Numbered from the stretch's first letter, positions 20,476-30,241 are shown. The stretch is 64,000 nucleotides of DNA from Synechococcus sp. UW140 (GCA_945875915.1 CAMCMT010000007.1:1-64000), one strand, 5' to 3'. The notes: generated from the sequence alone by a model not told the origin. Numbers and translations: made by a program.

Positions 20476-21585
20476 CTAGCCCAGTTCCCGCTTCAGGGCC
20501 CGCAGCAGCCGCAGGTTGCCGCGCCGGTCCTGCAGGCCAATGCGCAACCAGCTGGCATCGAGGCCGATAAAGGAGCGGCAATCGCGCAGCAGGATCCGGT
20601 GACGCGTCTCGAGGGCTAGGCGCAGGGGCGCCAGCGACCAGGGCTGCCCTTCCCGCTCACCGCGCACCAGCAGAAAATTGGCCGCCGAGGGCAGGGGCAC
20701 CAGCCCAGGCAATGCGGCCAGCCGCTGGCCCAACCAGGGGCCTTCCGATCCCACCCAGGCCTGCACCCGGCGAATCCAGCGACCCTGTTCCAGCGCGATT
20801 TCGCCCACGGCCCCGGCCAGGCTGTTCACGGGCCAGGGGTCACGCCAGGCGGCCCAGCGGGCCAGGCGCTGGGGAGCGGCCACGGCGTAGCCGAGGCGCA
20901 GGCCGGCGATCGCAAACAACTTGGTGAGGCTGCGGATCACCACCAAATTCGGATGGCGGGCCACCAGGGGAACCAGCGATTGGGCCTCACCGCCGGGCAC
21001 CACCGACAGGAAGGCCTCATCACAGATCACCAGGGCGAAGCGCTCGAGCAGGGGCTCGAGGCTGGCGCGGCTCCAGAGCTGGCCGGTGGGGTTGTGGGGG
21101 TTGGTGATCCAGAGGGCCCCAGCCCCCAGGCCCTCCTGCCCAGTCCCGCCGGAGCCGGGCGGGAAGGCCTGGGGGCCTGGGCCAGGCCACTGCAACGGCA
21201 AGGACCAGTCGCGCCAGACCCCTCCCCAGCAGGCCAGGGCCCGCTGGTAATCGGCGAAGCCCGGCGCGGGCAGCAGGCTGCAGCCGGCAGCGGCGGCGTC
21301 CCGGGCCGCCCAGGTGAACAATTCAGCGGCGCCATTGCCGGGCAGGAGCTGGTCGGGATCAAGGCCGTGGTGGTGGGCCAGGGCCCGGCGCAGGCTGGTG
21401 TGGTCCCGGTCGGGGTAGGGGCGCAGGGGCGCCGCCAGCAGGGCCGCCCGCAGGGCCAAAGGCGGGCCGAAGGGCACCAGGGAGGCGCTGGCGTCAAGGA
21501 TCTGGCCGGGCCGGCAGCCGAGTCGCTCGGCCGCCTGGGCCAGGTTGCCGCCATGGCGGGCGGGCTCGCCCGCGGATCCCGTCAT
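20476..21585 (-). CDS. PLP aminotransferase fold, CobD/CobC-like threonine-phosphate decarboxylase
   Basis: This 369-residue class I/II aminotransferase-fold protein starts RHGGNLAQAAERLG...ILDASASLVPFGPP, the pattern of the CobD/CobC group that makes (R)-1-amino-2-propanol phosphate for the cobalamin side chain. The PLP lysine is in IRSLTKLFAIAGLRLGYAV, preceded by ICDEAFLS. HisC-type histidinol-phosphate aminotransferase is the alternative, but the N-terminal block favours the cobalamin enzyme. Cobalamin or pseudocobalamin synthesis is normal for picocyanobacteria. The ATG at 21585 was preferred to a TTG three codons upstream. Confidence 0.8.
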   Translation of the reverse strand: MTGSAGEPARHGGNLAQAAERLGCRPGQILDASASLVPFGPPLALRAALLAAPLRPYPDRDHTSLRRALAHHHGLDPDQLLPGNGAAELFTWAARDAAAAGCSLLPAPGFADYQRALACWGGVWRDWSLPLQWPGPGPQAFPPGSGGTGQEGLGAGALWITNPHNPTGQLWSRASLEPLLERFALVICDEAFLSVVPGGEAQSLVPLVARHPNLVVIRSLTKLFAIAGLRLGYAVAAPQRLARWAAWRDPWPVNSLAGAVGEIALEQGRWIRRVQAWVGSEGPWLGQRLAALPGLVPLPSAANFLLVRGEREGQPWSLAPLRLALETRHRILLRDCRSFIGLDASWLRIGLQDRRGNLRLLRALKRELG

Positions 21586-21663
21586 TGGCGCCAATGGGTG
21601 AGCGGCCTAGGCAAGGGGCTTGAACGCAGGACTTGCCTAGCCTGGACCGGATTGCGCCCGAGC

Positions 21664-22572
21664 ATGGGTTCCCTCCACCAGGTCCTCACCCAGATCAACG
21701 GCGTCCTGCTTGGTAAACACAACCAGGTGAGACTGGCGGTGACTTGCCTAGTGGCGGGCGGCCACCTGCTGATCGAGGACTTCCCAGGCGTCGGTAAAAC
21801 CACCCTGGCCGAGGCCCTGGCCCGCAGTTTCGGCCTCGCCTTTCGCCGCGTCCACTTCACCAGCGACCTGCTGCCCGCCGACCTCAGCGGCCTGCGCCTG
21901 TTCGACCAACAGCTGGGCCAGTTCCGCTTCGAGCCCGGGCCCCTATTCAGCCAGGTGTTATTGGCCGATGAGATCAACCGGGCCAGCCCCCGCTGCCAGA
22001 GCGCCCTGCTCGAAGCGATGGCCGCCGGCCGGGTCAGCGTCGATGGCACCAGCCACGAGCTGCCCAAGCCCTTCTGCGTGATCGCCACCCAGAACGGCCT
22101 CGACCAGGCCGGCACCTCGCCCCTGCCCGAATCCCAGCTAGACCGCTTTGCCATGCGCCTCAGCCTCGGCTTCCCGCCCCGCCAGGCCGAAGCGGCCCTG
22201 CTGGCCGGAAAGGCCACAGCCCTAGACGGCCTCGCGGCCGTGATCGCAGCCGAGGAGCTGGTGGAACTGCAGCAGCAGGCCAGCCGGGTGGCCTGCGAGC
22301 CGCCCCTGCTCGACTACGTGCTCGACCTGCTGGCCGCCAGCCGCCAGGGGGGCCTCGCTACCGGCACACCCCTCTCGCCCCGGGCAGGCTGTGGCCTGGT
22401 CGCCGCAGCCCAGGCCTGGGCCCTACTCGAGGAGCGCAGCTACGTGGTTCCAGCCGATGTCCAGGCGGTGTTCGCGGCGGTGGCGGAACACCGGCTCGAT
22501 GGCGGCAGGCCGGCCCAGGATCCGGGGGGCTACAGCCGCCAACTGCTCGCCGCCGTGGAAGCGATCCGTTGA
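21664..22572 (+). CDS. MoxR-family AAA ATPase
   Basis: The ATG at 21664 gives 302 residues with Walker A FPGVGKTTLAEALA, Walker B VLLADEINRASPRCQSALLEAM, sensor FCVIATQNGLDQAGTSPLPESQLDRF and the C-terminal lid domain. MoxR ATPases act as chaperones, usually with VWA or DUF58 partners. Here the DUF58 gene follows with a TTGA overlap and a transglutaminase gene after that, the classic three-gene layout. The client process is unknown. Confidence 0.92.
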   Translation: MGSLHQVLTQINGVLLGKHNQVRLAVTCLVAGGHLLIEDFPGVGKTTLAEALARSFGLAFRRVHFTSDLLPADLSGLRLFDQQLGQFRFEPGPLFSQVLLADEINRASPRCQSALLEAMAAGRVSVDGTSHELPKPFCVIATQNGLDQAGTSPLPESQLDRFAMRLSLGFPPRQAEAALLAGKATALDGLAAVIAAEELVELQQQASRVACEPPLLDYVLDLLAASRQGGLATGTPLSPRAGCGLVAAAQAWALLEERSYVVPADVQAVFAAVAEHRLDGGRPAQDPGGYSRQLLAAVEAIR

Positions 22573-23558
22573 ATGGCCAGCGCCCTGGCCCCCCTAGGCC
22601 CGCCCCTGAACCCTTGAGGGAGCCGTTTCCAGACCGCCTGATCCGGCGGCACGGCGGCGCCAGCCACCGGCTCGGCCTGCGGACGCTTTACATCCTGCCG
22701 AGCGGCTTTGGCTGGCTCTGGCTCCTGAGTTGCGGCGTGCTGTTCATCCTGGGGGTCCAGGGCAGCAGCCACGGGGCCTTGCTGCTGGCCTACCTGGGCC
22801 TGGGCCTGTTCCTGCTGGCGCCCTACCTCACCCAGTTCAACCTGCAGGGACTCGAACTGCGCTGTGGCAGTCCCGCGCCAGGCTTTGCCGGTGAGGTGCT
22901 CCCCTATCCAGTGCATGCCATCAGCCGCGACCAACGGCTGGCTTTAGGCGCCCGCTTCCGCCGCTGCGAGGGCGACCTGGCCTGGAACGGCAGCCTGGAG
23001 CCGGGCCAGCAGTGGCTGGCCGTGCCCTGGCGCCCCAGCCAGCGGGGCCTGCAAACCCCCGGGCGCCTGCGGCTGCAATCCAGCGCCCCATTGGGATTAT
23101 TCGTGTGCTGGACCCTCTGGGATCCGCCGGCTCCCCAGCTCGTTTACCCAGCCCGGCGGCCCGGGCCCGTGCTGGAGCTGGATCGGCCCCAACCCCGGGA
23201 GCGGCACCAGGCCGAAAGCGGCCCAGACGCCCAGGCCGGCGGCAGCGACCATTGGCGCGAACTGACCCCCCACCGGCCCGAGGAGGGGCTCGCCCGCCTG
23301 GCCTGGAAGCAACTGGCCCGCAGCGGCGAGCGCTACGCCAAACGCTTCGCCGATCCCCAGCCCCGCCCCCACCTGCTGGCGCCAGACCCCGCCGTACCCC
23401 GGGAGCGGGCCCTGGAACATCTGAGCGCCCGCATCTGGCAGCTGGCGGCCAGCGGTGAGAGCTACGGCTTGGTGCTCGGCAACCAGACGGTTCCCGCCGG
23501 CGCCGGATCGGCCCAGCTAGAGCGCTGCCTGGCGGCCCTGGCCCTGGCACCGCCGTGA
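22569..23558 (+). CDS. DUF58-domain membrane protein
   Basis: The 329-residue product has two adjacent hydrophobic segments near the N-terminus (FGWLWLLSCGVLFILGV and LLLAYLGLGLFLLAPYL) and a large cytosolic part with the DUF58 region (WRELTPHRPEEGLARLAWKQLARSGERYAKRF). DUF58 proteins are partners of MoxR ATPases and have a VWA-like fold. It starts with TTG inside the moxR stop (TTGA), and its own stop overlaps the next start (GTGA). Confidence 0.82.
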   Translation: MNGQRPGPPRPAPEPLREPFPDRLIRRHGGASHRLGLRTLYILPSGFGWLWLLSCGVLFILGVQGSSHGALLLAYLGLGLFLLAPYLTQFNLQGLELRCGSPAPGFAGEVLPYPVHAISRDQRLALGARFRRCEGDLAWNGSLEPGQQWLAVPWRPSQRGLQTPGRLRLQSSAPLGLFVCWTLWDPPAPQLVYPARRPGPVLELDRPQPRERHQAESGPDAQAGGSDHWRELTPHRPEEGLARLAWKQLARSGERYAKRFADPQPRPHLLAPDPAVPRERALEHLSARIWQLAASGESYGLVLGNQTVPAGAGSAQLERCLAALALAPP

Positions 23559-25411
23559 TCGAACCCCTCGCCCGCCGCCTACAGATCCTCAGCCTCAGCC
23601 TGCTGGCTCTGCAATTGCTGGGCAGCGATTGGGCCAGCCCGCTCTGCTGGGGCAGCCTCACCTTGGTGGTGATGGCCAGCCTCAAGGTGCGCAATGCCCG
23701 CCTCCAGGCCGACCTGCGCCGGGCCGCCCTGGCCCAATTGATTGCCCTTGGGGTTCTAGCGGGTCTGAACCCCAACCTGGGGCCGGGCCTGGTGCAGGCC
23801 GCCACGGGCCTGGTGCTGGTCGCCGCCCTGCTGGCCCAGGAAAGCGGCGGCGGCGGCAACCTGCACCAGATCCTCAACCGCAGTGTGCAGCTGCTGGTGG
23901 TCTGCCTGCCCCTGTTGGTGCTGCTGTTTCTGTTCGTACCGCGCCTAGGGCCCCTCTGGCCCCAGGCCGAGCTGGGGCGGGGCCGAACCGGCCTCTCAGA
24001 GCAACTCGATCCGGGCGCGATTGCCCAACTGGCCTTGGACCCCTCGCCAGCCCTCCGGATCAGCCCAGCCCAGGAGCAGGACCTGCCCCCAGCCGACCAG
24101 CGCTACTGGCGTGTACGCGTGCTCGATCGCTTCGATGGCCAGCGCTGGCGCGCCGCCCCAGCCCAGGGCCCGGCCCAAGCCTGGGCGCCGCCCGCACCAG
24201 CCCAACCGGGCTCAGCCCAGCAACTCTGGCTGGTAGAACCCTCGCCCCTCAGCGCCCTGCCCTGGGGCGGCAGCGGCGTGCCCCTCAACCCCCAAATCAC
24301 CAGCACCGCGAAGGGCGAGCTGCTGGGTCCCTGGCAGACCAGGGAGCGCCGCAGCTACGGGCTGACCGCCAGCAACCAGCCCCCCGCCTGGCAACGGCAG
24401 CTCCCCGCTCGCTCCGACCTGGACTTCGCCGCCGGCAGCAACCCCAAGCTGGAGGCCCTGGCCGATGGCTGGCGCCAACAGCTCGCGCCGGCCCAGCGGC
24501 TGGCCGCGGCCCAGGCCCTATTCCAGGGGCAGCCCTTCCGCTACACGCTCCAACCCCCGCCCCTGGGCGACGTGGCCCCCCTGGATCAATTTCTGTTTGC
24601 CAGCCGGGCCGGCTTCTGCGAGCACTTCGCCAGCGCCTTCTCAGCGCTGATGCGGGCGGCCGCAGTGCCGGCCCGGGTGGTGGTGGGCTATCAGGGGGGC
24701 AGCTGGGTGCCGGCCAACCTCTGGGGACGCGGCTACCTGGAAGTGCTCCAGCAGGACGCCCATGCCTGGAGTGAGGTGTGGCTGGCCGATCAGGGCTGGG
24801 TGCGCATCGATCCCACCGCCTGGGTGGCCCCGGCCCGCATCCAAGCCGGACTGCGCTCGGGCCTGGCGGGCCAGTGGGCCGACCTGGGCCTACTGAGCCA
24901 AGGCCTGCCCTGGCTACGGCCCCTGACCCGCGGCTGGACCAACCTCGACCTGGCCTGGAGCCAGCTGCTCAATTATGACCAAAGCGGCCAGGACGCACTG
25001 ATGGGCCGCTGGCTGGGGCCGTTCCGCAGCTGGCAGGGGCTGGTGCTGGTGCTGGGCCTGGCCCTGGCCCTGGCCTTGGCCGTTTGGATCCTGGGCCTGT
25101 TGGGCCCAACCCCCCGCCAGGAGCAGCAGCGGCGCCGGCTCGATCGCAGCCTCAGCCGCCTGGCCCCCTTCAACCTGGTGCCCCAGCCGGGAGAAAGCTT
25201 GCCGACCTTCTGCCAGCGGGCCGCGGCCCAGCTGCCCGAGCTGGCTAGGGGCCTAGAGCACCTGCAAAGCAGTTATGAGCGGTTGCGCTTCGCCCCCCGG
25301 GGCCGGGAGCGCGCCAGGGCTCTTGAGCTGGCCCGGAGCCTGGGGGCAGCGGATCGCGAGCTGGCTGCCGCCGCCAGACGGCTAGGGCGCCGGCCGGTAG
25401 AACGGTCGTAA
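23555..25411 (+). CDS. TgpA-like membrane transglutaminase
   Basis: The 618-residue protein has several N-terminal membrane spans (DUF3488-type), a periplasmic transglutaminase core and a late membrane span (LVLVLGLALALALAVWILGLL) before a cytosolic DUF4129-like tail. The likely catalytic triad is Cys355 (RAGFCEHF), His403 (DAHAWSEVW) and Asp419 (RIDPTAW). It starts with GTG overlapping the DUF58 stop. Known relatives act as transglutaminases or proteases in the periplasm; the substrate here is unknown. Confidence 0.88.
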   Translation: MIEPLARRLQILSLSLLALQLLGSDWASPLCWGSLTLVVMASLKVRNARLQADLRRAALAQLIALGVLAGLNPNLGPGLVQAATGLVLVAALLAQESGGGGNLHQILNRSVQLLVVCLPLLVLLFLFVPRLGPLWPQAELGRGRTGLSEQLDPGAIAQLALDPSPALRISPAQEQDLPPADQRYWRVRVLDRFDGQRWRAAPAQGPAQAWAPPAPAQPGSAQQLWLVEPSPLSALPWGGSGVPLNPQITSTAKGELLGPWQTRERRSYGLTASNQPPAWQRQLPARSDLDFAAGSNPKLEALADGWRQQLAPAQRLAAAQALFQGQPFRYTLQPPPLGDVAPLDQFLFASRAGFCEHFASAFSALMRAAAVPARVVVGYQGGSWVPANLWGRGYLEVLQQDAHAWSEVWLADQGWVRIDPTAWVAPARIQAGLRSGLAGQWADLGLLSQGLPWLRPLTRGWTNLDLAWSQLLNYDQSGQDALMGRWLGPFRSWQGLVLVLGLALALALAVWILGLLGPTPRQEQQRRRLDRSLSRLAPFNLVPQPGESLPTFCQRAAAQLPELARGLEHLQSSYERLRFAPRGRERARALELARSLGAADRELAAAARRLGRRPVERS

Positions 25412-25425
25412 TCGCTGGAGCCCCC

Positions 25426-26265
25426 ATGTCGCTGCCGCGCCTGCTGCCCCAGCCGACCGGCCTACGCCAAGGCGCCCTGACCCTAGCTGCCCTGCTGGGG
25501 CTGGCTGCCCTAGCTGGTGCCCCAGCCTCGGCCGCCGATCCAGCCCAGGTGCTGCGCCTGCTCGATCGCCGCGGCTGCCCCGGCTGCGCCCTCGAGGATG
25601 CCGACCTGGTCCATGCCGACCTCAAGGGCGCCAACCTGCGCCAGGCCAAGCTGCAGCGGGCCAACCTCAGTGGCTCCCAACTTGATGGCGCCAACCTCAC
25701 GGGCGCCGACCTGAGCTTCACCAGCCTGGCCGGAGCTTCCCTGCGCGGCGCCGACCTGCGCGGCGCCCTGCTGCTGGGCACGGACCTGCGCGAGGCCAAC
25801 CTGGCCGGCGCCCTGCTCGATCGCCAGGGCCTGGCCCAGAGCCACTGGCAGCAGGCCCGGGGCCTGGAGCTGGGCCTGCTCGGCTATGGGGCCCTGCATA
25901 ACGCCGGTGTGGCCGAGGCCAACCAGGGCCGCTATCCCCAGGCCGAACAGTTCTTCGGCGAAGCGATCCGCCAATTACCCGCTGCGGCGATCAGCTGGAT
26001 CGCCCGCGGCATCGCCCGCACGGAACAGGGCAAAACCACCCTGGCCGCCCAGGATTTTGGCTACGCCAGTGTTCTTTATGAGCGCATGGGCGATCTAATC
26101 GAGGCCGCGGAGCTCAAAAAGGCGTCGGAGCTGCTACTAGAAGATCCCAAAGCCCCCAAAAAATCAGGTAACGGCATCGGCTCCCAACTGATGGGTGGGG
26201 CGATGGCCGCCTTCCAGTTCCTGGCGCCCCTGGCCGCCAAGGCCCTTGCGCCGCTGGGGATCTGA
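25426..26265 (+). CDS. Exported pentapeptide-repeat protein with TPR
   Basis: The 279-residue protein has a signal peptide (LTLAALLGLAALAGAPASA), then about 18 pentapeptide repeats of A(D/N)LxX type at residues 55-145, then a TPR pair (LHNAGVAEANQGRYPQAEQFFGEAI and the following helices). It ends in a hydrophobic, Ala-rich tail (AAFQFLAPLAAKALAPLG). A CPGCALED motif at residues 50-57 puts two cysteines directly before the beta-helix. Such proteins occur in the cyanobacterial thylakoid lumen or periplasm. It starts 14 bases after the transglutaminase stop and may be in that operon. Confidence 0.78.
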   Translation: MSLPRLLPQPTGLRQGALTLAALLGLAALAGAPASAADPAQVLRLLDRRGCPGCALEDADLVHADLKGANLRQAKLQRANLSGSQLDGANLTGADLSFTSLAGASLRGADLRGALLLGTDLREANLAGALLDRQGLAQSHWQQARGLELGLLGYGALHNAGVAEANQGRYPQAEQFFGEAIRQLPAAAISWIARGIARTEQGKTTLAAQDFGYASVLYERMGDLIEAAELKKASELLLEDPKAPKKSGNGIGSQLMGGAMAAFQFLAPLAAKALAPLGI

Positions 26266-26358
26266 GCCAGGCCCCACCAGACCCCCAGACCGAAGCAGTA
26301 CCCAAGATTCCAGCGGTAAGGCCCGGTGCGAAGACTTACGCCACCAATTTAACGAGGA

Positions 26359-28839
26359 TCAAAGACCACCTTGGCCGGACCCCATCATCTGCCTTGACTC
26401 GGCGCTAGCTGGCTGGTAGCCGTAGCCATAGGAACCACCATCAGAATCATTGATGATGCGAGGAGTCACCATGATCACTAATTCACGCTTTTCTCGAGCA
26501 CTCCCTGAACTGCGAAAGAACTGACCAATAAGGGGCAGATCCCCAAGAATTGGCCATTTGGTGGAAGCTTGGGCGTTGAGGTCAGAAATCACCCCAGTTA
26601 GAATGAGAGTTTGCCCGTCGCGCACCCGTACCGACCCAGTGTCGAGGCGCCTTACACTGAGGATATTGATCGGTCCACAACCCACCACATTTTGAGTAGA
26701 TGTGGTGGCCGAAATTGCAGGGGAAAGGTTAAAGGTTACATAGCCATTGTCATCAATCTTTAAGACCCTGGCCCCAAATATTAAACCTGAAGTCCCGAAA
26801 GAAGGGGTACAGGTAATCACATTAGAACCCGTGCCAGATCCCCCTGAACTTGACGCGCTATAGCTTACAATCACCTGGCTTCCAACAGTAACAAACGATT
26901 CATTGGCACGTTCACGGCCGATTGAAGCCTGACCCAAAATAGCTCCGCCGGACTGGACAGATCCGACTCCAGCAGAAGCGCCTCCAGTGATGCTATCAGG
27001 ATTATCCGTCAATATCAAAGTAGGCGAAGCGAGCAACTTCGTAGACGATGAAGTGATAGCAGCATTAAGCAAATTATAAAAATTATTAGCATCATATGCG
27101 GCGCCTGGATTAATGGGCGCAGGGGAAAGAGGATCTACGACTACTTGAGATGTGGTCGTTATTGGAGTCAACGCTCCGGTAACTGGGTTAACGAACAAAG
27201 TGGTTTCCGAAACTGTTCCATAGACTGGCTTAGCGGTACTAGCCCCACCGGTAATAGTAGAGAACTGTCCCGCCGGCTGCGCACTTGTCGGAGGAAGCCT
27301 ATCCCCCCAGGCCCCGATTAATTTGCCATTATCATTGACAATAAAATTATTACCATATCTAAACGCAAAGCTATTGCTTACTGTAAGATCATTTTGCAAG
27401 TTAATATCTAAAATTCTCACCGAGAGGGCCACTTGCCGCTGACGTAGATCCAGCTGACGCAGGTAATTCTCGGCTACGGCGATCACCAGGGGGTCGCCGA
27501 TCAGGGTGATCGTCTGTAGGCGGGAATCGGTGGTGCCGGTGAGGCCCTTTAGGGGGCCGGTGGTGGCCCCGTAGGTTTCCGTGGTGGTGATCCGCTGGGT
27601 TTCCGTTTGGGTGGTAGTGGTGCCGCCAGCCACCTGGTTACCCTGGGCCGTGCCCGTTTGGGTGGCATTGGTGATCACGGACACTTTTGTGATCGAGGCC
27701 CCCAGGCTGGCAAGGTAATCAGCAGCAGAACTGGCTGAAGCCTGGTTAAGGCGATACACCTTCGAGAGCTGGGTGCCGAAGATCTGGCCCAGCACATTTG
27801 GTCCGGCAACAATCAAATTGCCCTCCAGCCTGGCCTGGAGTCCTGCGCTCAACAGCACAGAATTAATCGCTCGGCTGTAATTTTCGCCGCGAAAAGAGAT
27901 CGACACGGGTGCACCCTGGGTCGAGGCGGCCTCGAGGGGTTTGCCGTCCTTGTCGGTACCAGCAACAAAGACAAAGCCGTAGCCGCCCGTCTCGGCTAAG
28001 GCCATCAGCACATCCCGGGCCGGAGCATTGCGCATCGTCATCGACACGGCTGGGCCATTAACCCGAAGGAAGCCGCGATTGCGCAACACCATGCTGCCCA
28101 CGGCCATGTCACCCAAGGGCGGCGCCACCGCCCGGGGCTGCAGGGCCGGGGCATAGGTGGCCTGGGGCACCGTGCCGGGGTTGCGCAGATCGGCCCGGGC
28201 GCTCTGGCTGCTGGGCTGGGGCACGGTGCTGAAGCTGATCACCAGGTTGCGGCCATCGGCGCCGATCACGGGCCGGGCCAGGGGTAGCCCCGGCAGGGGA
28301 ACCACCTGAATCTGATAGGTCGAGCCGCTGCCTTGCAGGCTGATCGACTGGATCCCCGCCTCTGGCAGGGAGATGTTTTGGGCCCCGTAGCGCAACACCG
28401 CTGGGCTGGTGGTGGTCAGCTGGCCGGCCCAGCTATTGCCATTGCGGCCCTGCTGCAACACCGGCGTTGCTCCGGTGCCCTCGATCACCACATCCACGCC
28501 GCCCGCCTGACGCCGCAAACTGAGATGCAGGGAAGCAACGCCCTGGGGAACCGGCTGGGCCCCTGGTCCGGGCTGGCTCGCGGCCACCGGGGTGGTGGCG
28601 GCTGCCTGCTGGGAACTGGGGACAGCAGCCCGCAATGGAATTGCCGCGATGGGCAGGGTGATCGCAGTGACCAGGACAGCAGCTAAGGATCCCCGCGCCT
28701 GGGGGGAGGACAGGCCAGCTGTTCCGACCCAGTTCAGCCAGCGACTGGGACGACGTTGAATCACGCGAGCAGCACCATCATCCTGGGCGCAGCGTATGGG
28801 GACGCAGCCGCGGCGGCTAGGGCTAAAGGGCAAGTTCAT
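26359..28839 (-). CDS. pilQ: Type IV pilus secretin PilQ
   Basis: PilQ forms the outer-membrane pore for type IV pili, which give motility and DNA uptake. The 826-residue protein has an N-terminal hydrophobic segment, AMIN-like beta repeats (LRRQAGGVDVVIEGTG), secretin N modules (SMTMRNAPARDVLMALAETGG) and the C-terminal secretin with VRDGQTLILTGVISDLNAQASTKWPILGDLPLIGQFFR. Its start overlaps the pilO stop (ATGA). The middle part, 26,900-27,400, is more A+T-rich than its flanks, which may mark a variable segment. Confidence 0.93.
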   Translation of the reverse strand: MNLPFSPSRRGCVPIRCAQDDGAARVIQRRPSRWLNWVGTAGLSSPQARGSLAAVLVTAITLPIAAIPLRAAVPSSQQAAATTPVAASQPGPGAQPVPQGVASLHLSLRRQAGGVDVVIEGTGATPVLQQGRNGNSWAGQLTTTSPAVLRYGAQNISLPEAGIQSISLQGSGSTYQIQVVPLPGLPLARPVIGADGRNLVISFSTVPQPSSQSARADLRNPGTVPQATYAPALQPRAVAPPLGDMAVGSMVLRNRGFLRVNGPAVSMTMRNAPARDVLMALAETGGYGFVFVAGTDKDGKPLEAASTQGAPVSISFRGENYSRAINSVLLSAGLQARLEGNLIVAGPNVLGQIFGTQLSKVYRLNQASASSAADYLASLGASITKVSVITNATQTGTAQGNQVAGGTTTTQTETQRITTTETYGATTGPLKGLTGTTDSRLQTITLIGDPLVIAVAENYLRQLDLRQRQVALSVRILDINLQNDLTVSNSFAFRYGNNFIVNDNGKLIGAWGDRLPPTSAQPAGQFSTITGGASTAKPVYGTVSETTLFVNPVTGALTPITTTSQVVVDPLSPAPINPGAAYDANNFYNLLNAAITSSSTKLLASPTLILTDNPDSITGGASAGVGSVQSGGAILGQASIGRERANESFVTVGSQVIVSYSASSSGGSGTGSNVITCTPSFGTSGLIFGARVLKIDDNGYVTFNLSPAISATTSTQNVVGCGPINILSVRRLDTGSVRVRDGQTLILTGVISDLNAQASTKWPILGDLPLIGQFFRSSGSAREKRELVIMVTPRIINDSDGGSYGYGYQPASAESRQMMGSGQGGL

Positions 28840-29546
28840 GACCTGGCTGGTGTCGGTGGCTGGGGGGCGGATGCGGCAGCCTGTTTGGAATACACGCTCA
28901 AATTGAGCTTCAGGGTTGTCGAGCCCTGGGCACCAGCGCTCGGGCCGGCCGGGGCAGCACCTGCCCCCTGTTTGAGGCTGAGATCGCTCTGAACCACCAA
29001 CAAACTCAGCGCTTCTAGGCGGCGCAGGAAGGTCAACAGGTTGGGAGCGGGTCCATGGGCGGTGATCAGCAGGGAGGTTTTTTGCAGCCCCGGAGCCAGC
29101 AGGGGGTCGCGCACCTCGGGCGCTTTTTGAGCAGCTGGGGGTGCCGCGGCTGGGGTCGGGACGCCCGTTTGGTTCGGTTCATAGCTATCTAGTTGCACGC
29201 CGCTGCGGCTGGCCTCTGCCCCGATCTGGGCCATAAAGGTGGAGATATCGCCACTGCCGGCAATCAACGACATCAGCTTGGATTGCAGCCGCTGGGCCTC
29301 AAGATGGCGCCGCTCGGCCCGCTCGATCTTGCGTCGAAACTGGGGAACGCTCTGGGCCAGGGCCGTGAGCCGGCTCACTTGGGCCCGATCCTCCTGAAGC
29401 TTGTTCCAACTGGGCAACACCACAAACAGACCCGTGCCCAGGGCCACCAAACCGCCCACCAAGGCAGGCACCCCCCAGAGCACCCGTTCCCTAGTCAACA
29501 CAAGCTCAAGCCAGGTCTTGGGCTCCTGGGCCTGGAGGTTGGTCAT
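28836..29546 (-). CDS. pilO: Type IV pilus assembly protein PilO
   Basis: This 236-residue inner-membrane protein of the pilus alignment complex has one N-terminal membrane span (VLWGVPALVGGLVALGTGLFVVLP), a coiled-coil segment (KLQEDRAQVSRLTALAQ...RRKIERAERRHLEAQ) and a C-terminal ferredoxin-like domain. It lies between pilN and pilQ with 4-base overlaps on both sides. A Pro/Ala-rich linker (GVPTPAAAPPAAQKAP) interrupts the periplasmic part. Identity rests on position and architecture more than on sharp motifs. Confidence 0.85.
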   Translation of the reverse strand: MTNLQAQEPKTWLELVLTRERVLWGVPALVGGLVALGTGLFVVLPSWNKLQEDRAQVSRLTALAQSVPQFRRKIERAERRHLEAQRLQSKLMSLIAGSGDISTFMAQIGAEASRSGVQLDSYEPNQTGVPTPAAAPPAAQKAPEVRDPLLAPGLQKTSLLITAHGPAPNLLTFLRRLEALSLLVVQSDLSLKQGAGAAPAGPSAGAQGSTTLKLNLSVYSKQAAASAPQPPTPARS

Positions 29547-30241
29547 TGCAGCACCCCTGCGGCCTGGAGGATCTCCAGGCGCCTGGCCATGCCGCTGGCC
29601 CCCAGCCGTTGCAGTTGCTTGAGTTTGGCCATGGGGTCCAGGGTCTTGAAACTGCTGGCCAGTTCAAAACTGACCTGGCCAGGGGCCACTCCAGCCGTGC
29701 CCGCCTCACGGCTGACCTTGACAACCTTGACGGAATCCGGCTGGAACATGGGCGAATAGGCCAGCTGCAGCTGCAGGGCATTGATGCGCTGGAAGGCGCC
29801 CGGATCATTGCCGCCACCCTTCAGGGAGAAGACCGGTCCCACAACTGAGGCGTCCTTAAGCTCCACGCCACTGGGGGCCAGCTGGAACAGGTTGGCGACC
29901 AGGGCGGAACCGGATGACACGCTCACCAGCCCATTCGCCAACCCCTGGTTACTGGCCTCCAGGGTCTTGGCCCCTGCCAGGGCGCCCTTGAGTTGCCCAT
30001 CTAGGGCCTGGACCCTGGTGGGCAAAGCAGTCAGCTGGGACATTTTGGCAGCGACCTGGGAATCCCAATACCCCAGGGCAAGTTGCAGTCCCAGGGCAGG
30101 TAAGAGCAGGGCACCTCCGAAAAGCCCTCCCACCAGCATCAACTGCCAGGCCGGCTTGGTTCTGGACGGGTCGCCGGGCAAGCCGACCTCAAGGCGGCGC
30201 TGCCGCAACAAATCGACGGGGCCCTGGAACAGGCTGGTCAT
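29543..30241 (-). CDS. pilN: Type IV pilus assembly protein PilN
   Basis: The ATG at 30241 overlaps the pilM stop (ATGA) and gives 232 residues: a short cytosolic start that would bind PilM (MTSLFQGPVDLLRQRRLEVGL), one membrane span (LMLVGGLFGGALLLPALGLQLAL) and a periplasmic coiled coil and beta domain (VQALDGQLKGALAGAKTLEA). PilN and PilO form the membrane ring between PilM and the secretin. No pilP gene follows, as is usual in cyanobacteria. Confidence 0.85.
   Translation of the reverse strand: MTSLFQGPVDLLRQRRLEVGLPGDPSRTKPAWQLMLVGGLFGGALLLPALGLQLALGYWDSQVAAKMSQLTALPTRVQALDGQLKGALAGAKTLEASNQGLANGLVSVSSGSALVANLFQLAPSGVELKDASVVGPVFSLKGGGNDPGAFQRINALQLQLAYSPMFQPDSVKVVKVSREAGTAGVAPGQVSFELASSFKTLDPMAKLKQLQRLGASGMARRLEILQAAGVLQ

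Noticed and set aside
20953-21663. Upstream extension of the moxR frame
   Set aside because: The open frame continues antisense to the CobD-like gene, but the family start is at the ATG at 21664.
23629-24774. 381-codon frame inside the transglutaminase gene
   Set aside because: Pro/Ala/Gly-rich shadow; the overlapping frame has membrane spans and the catalytic triad.
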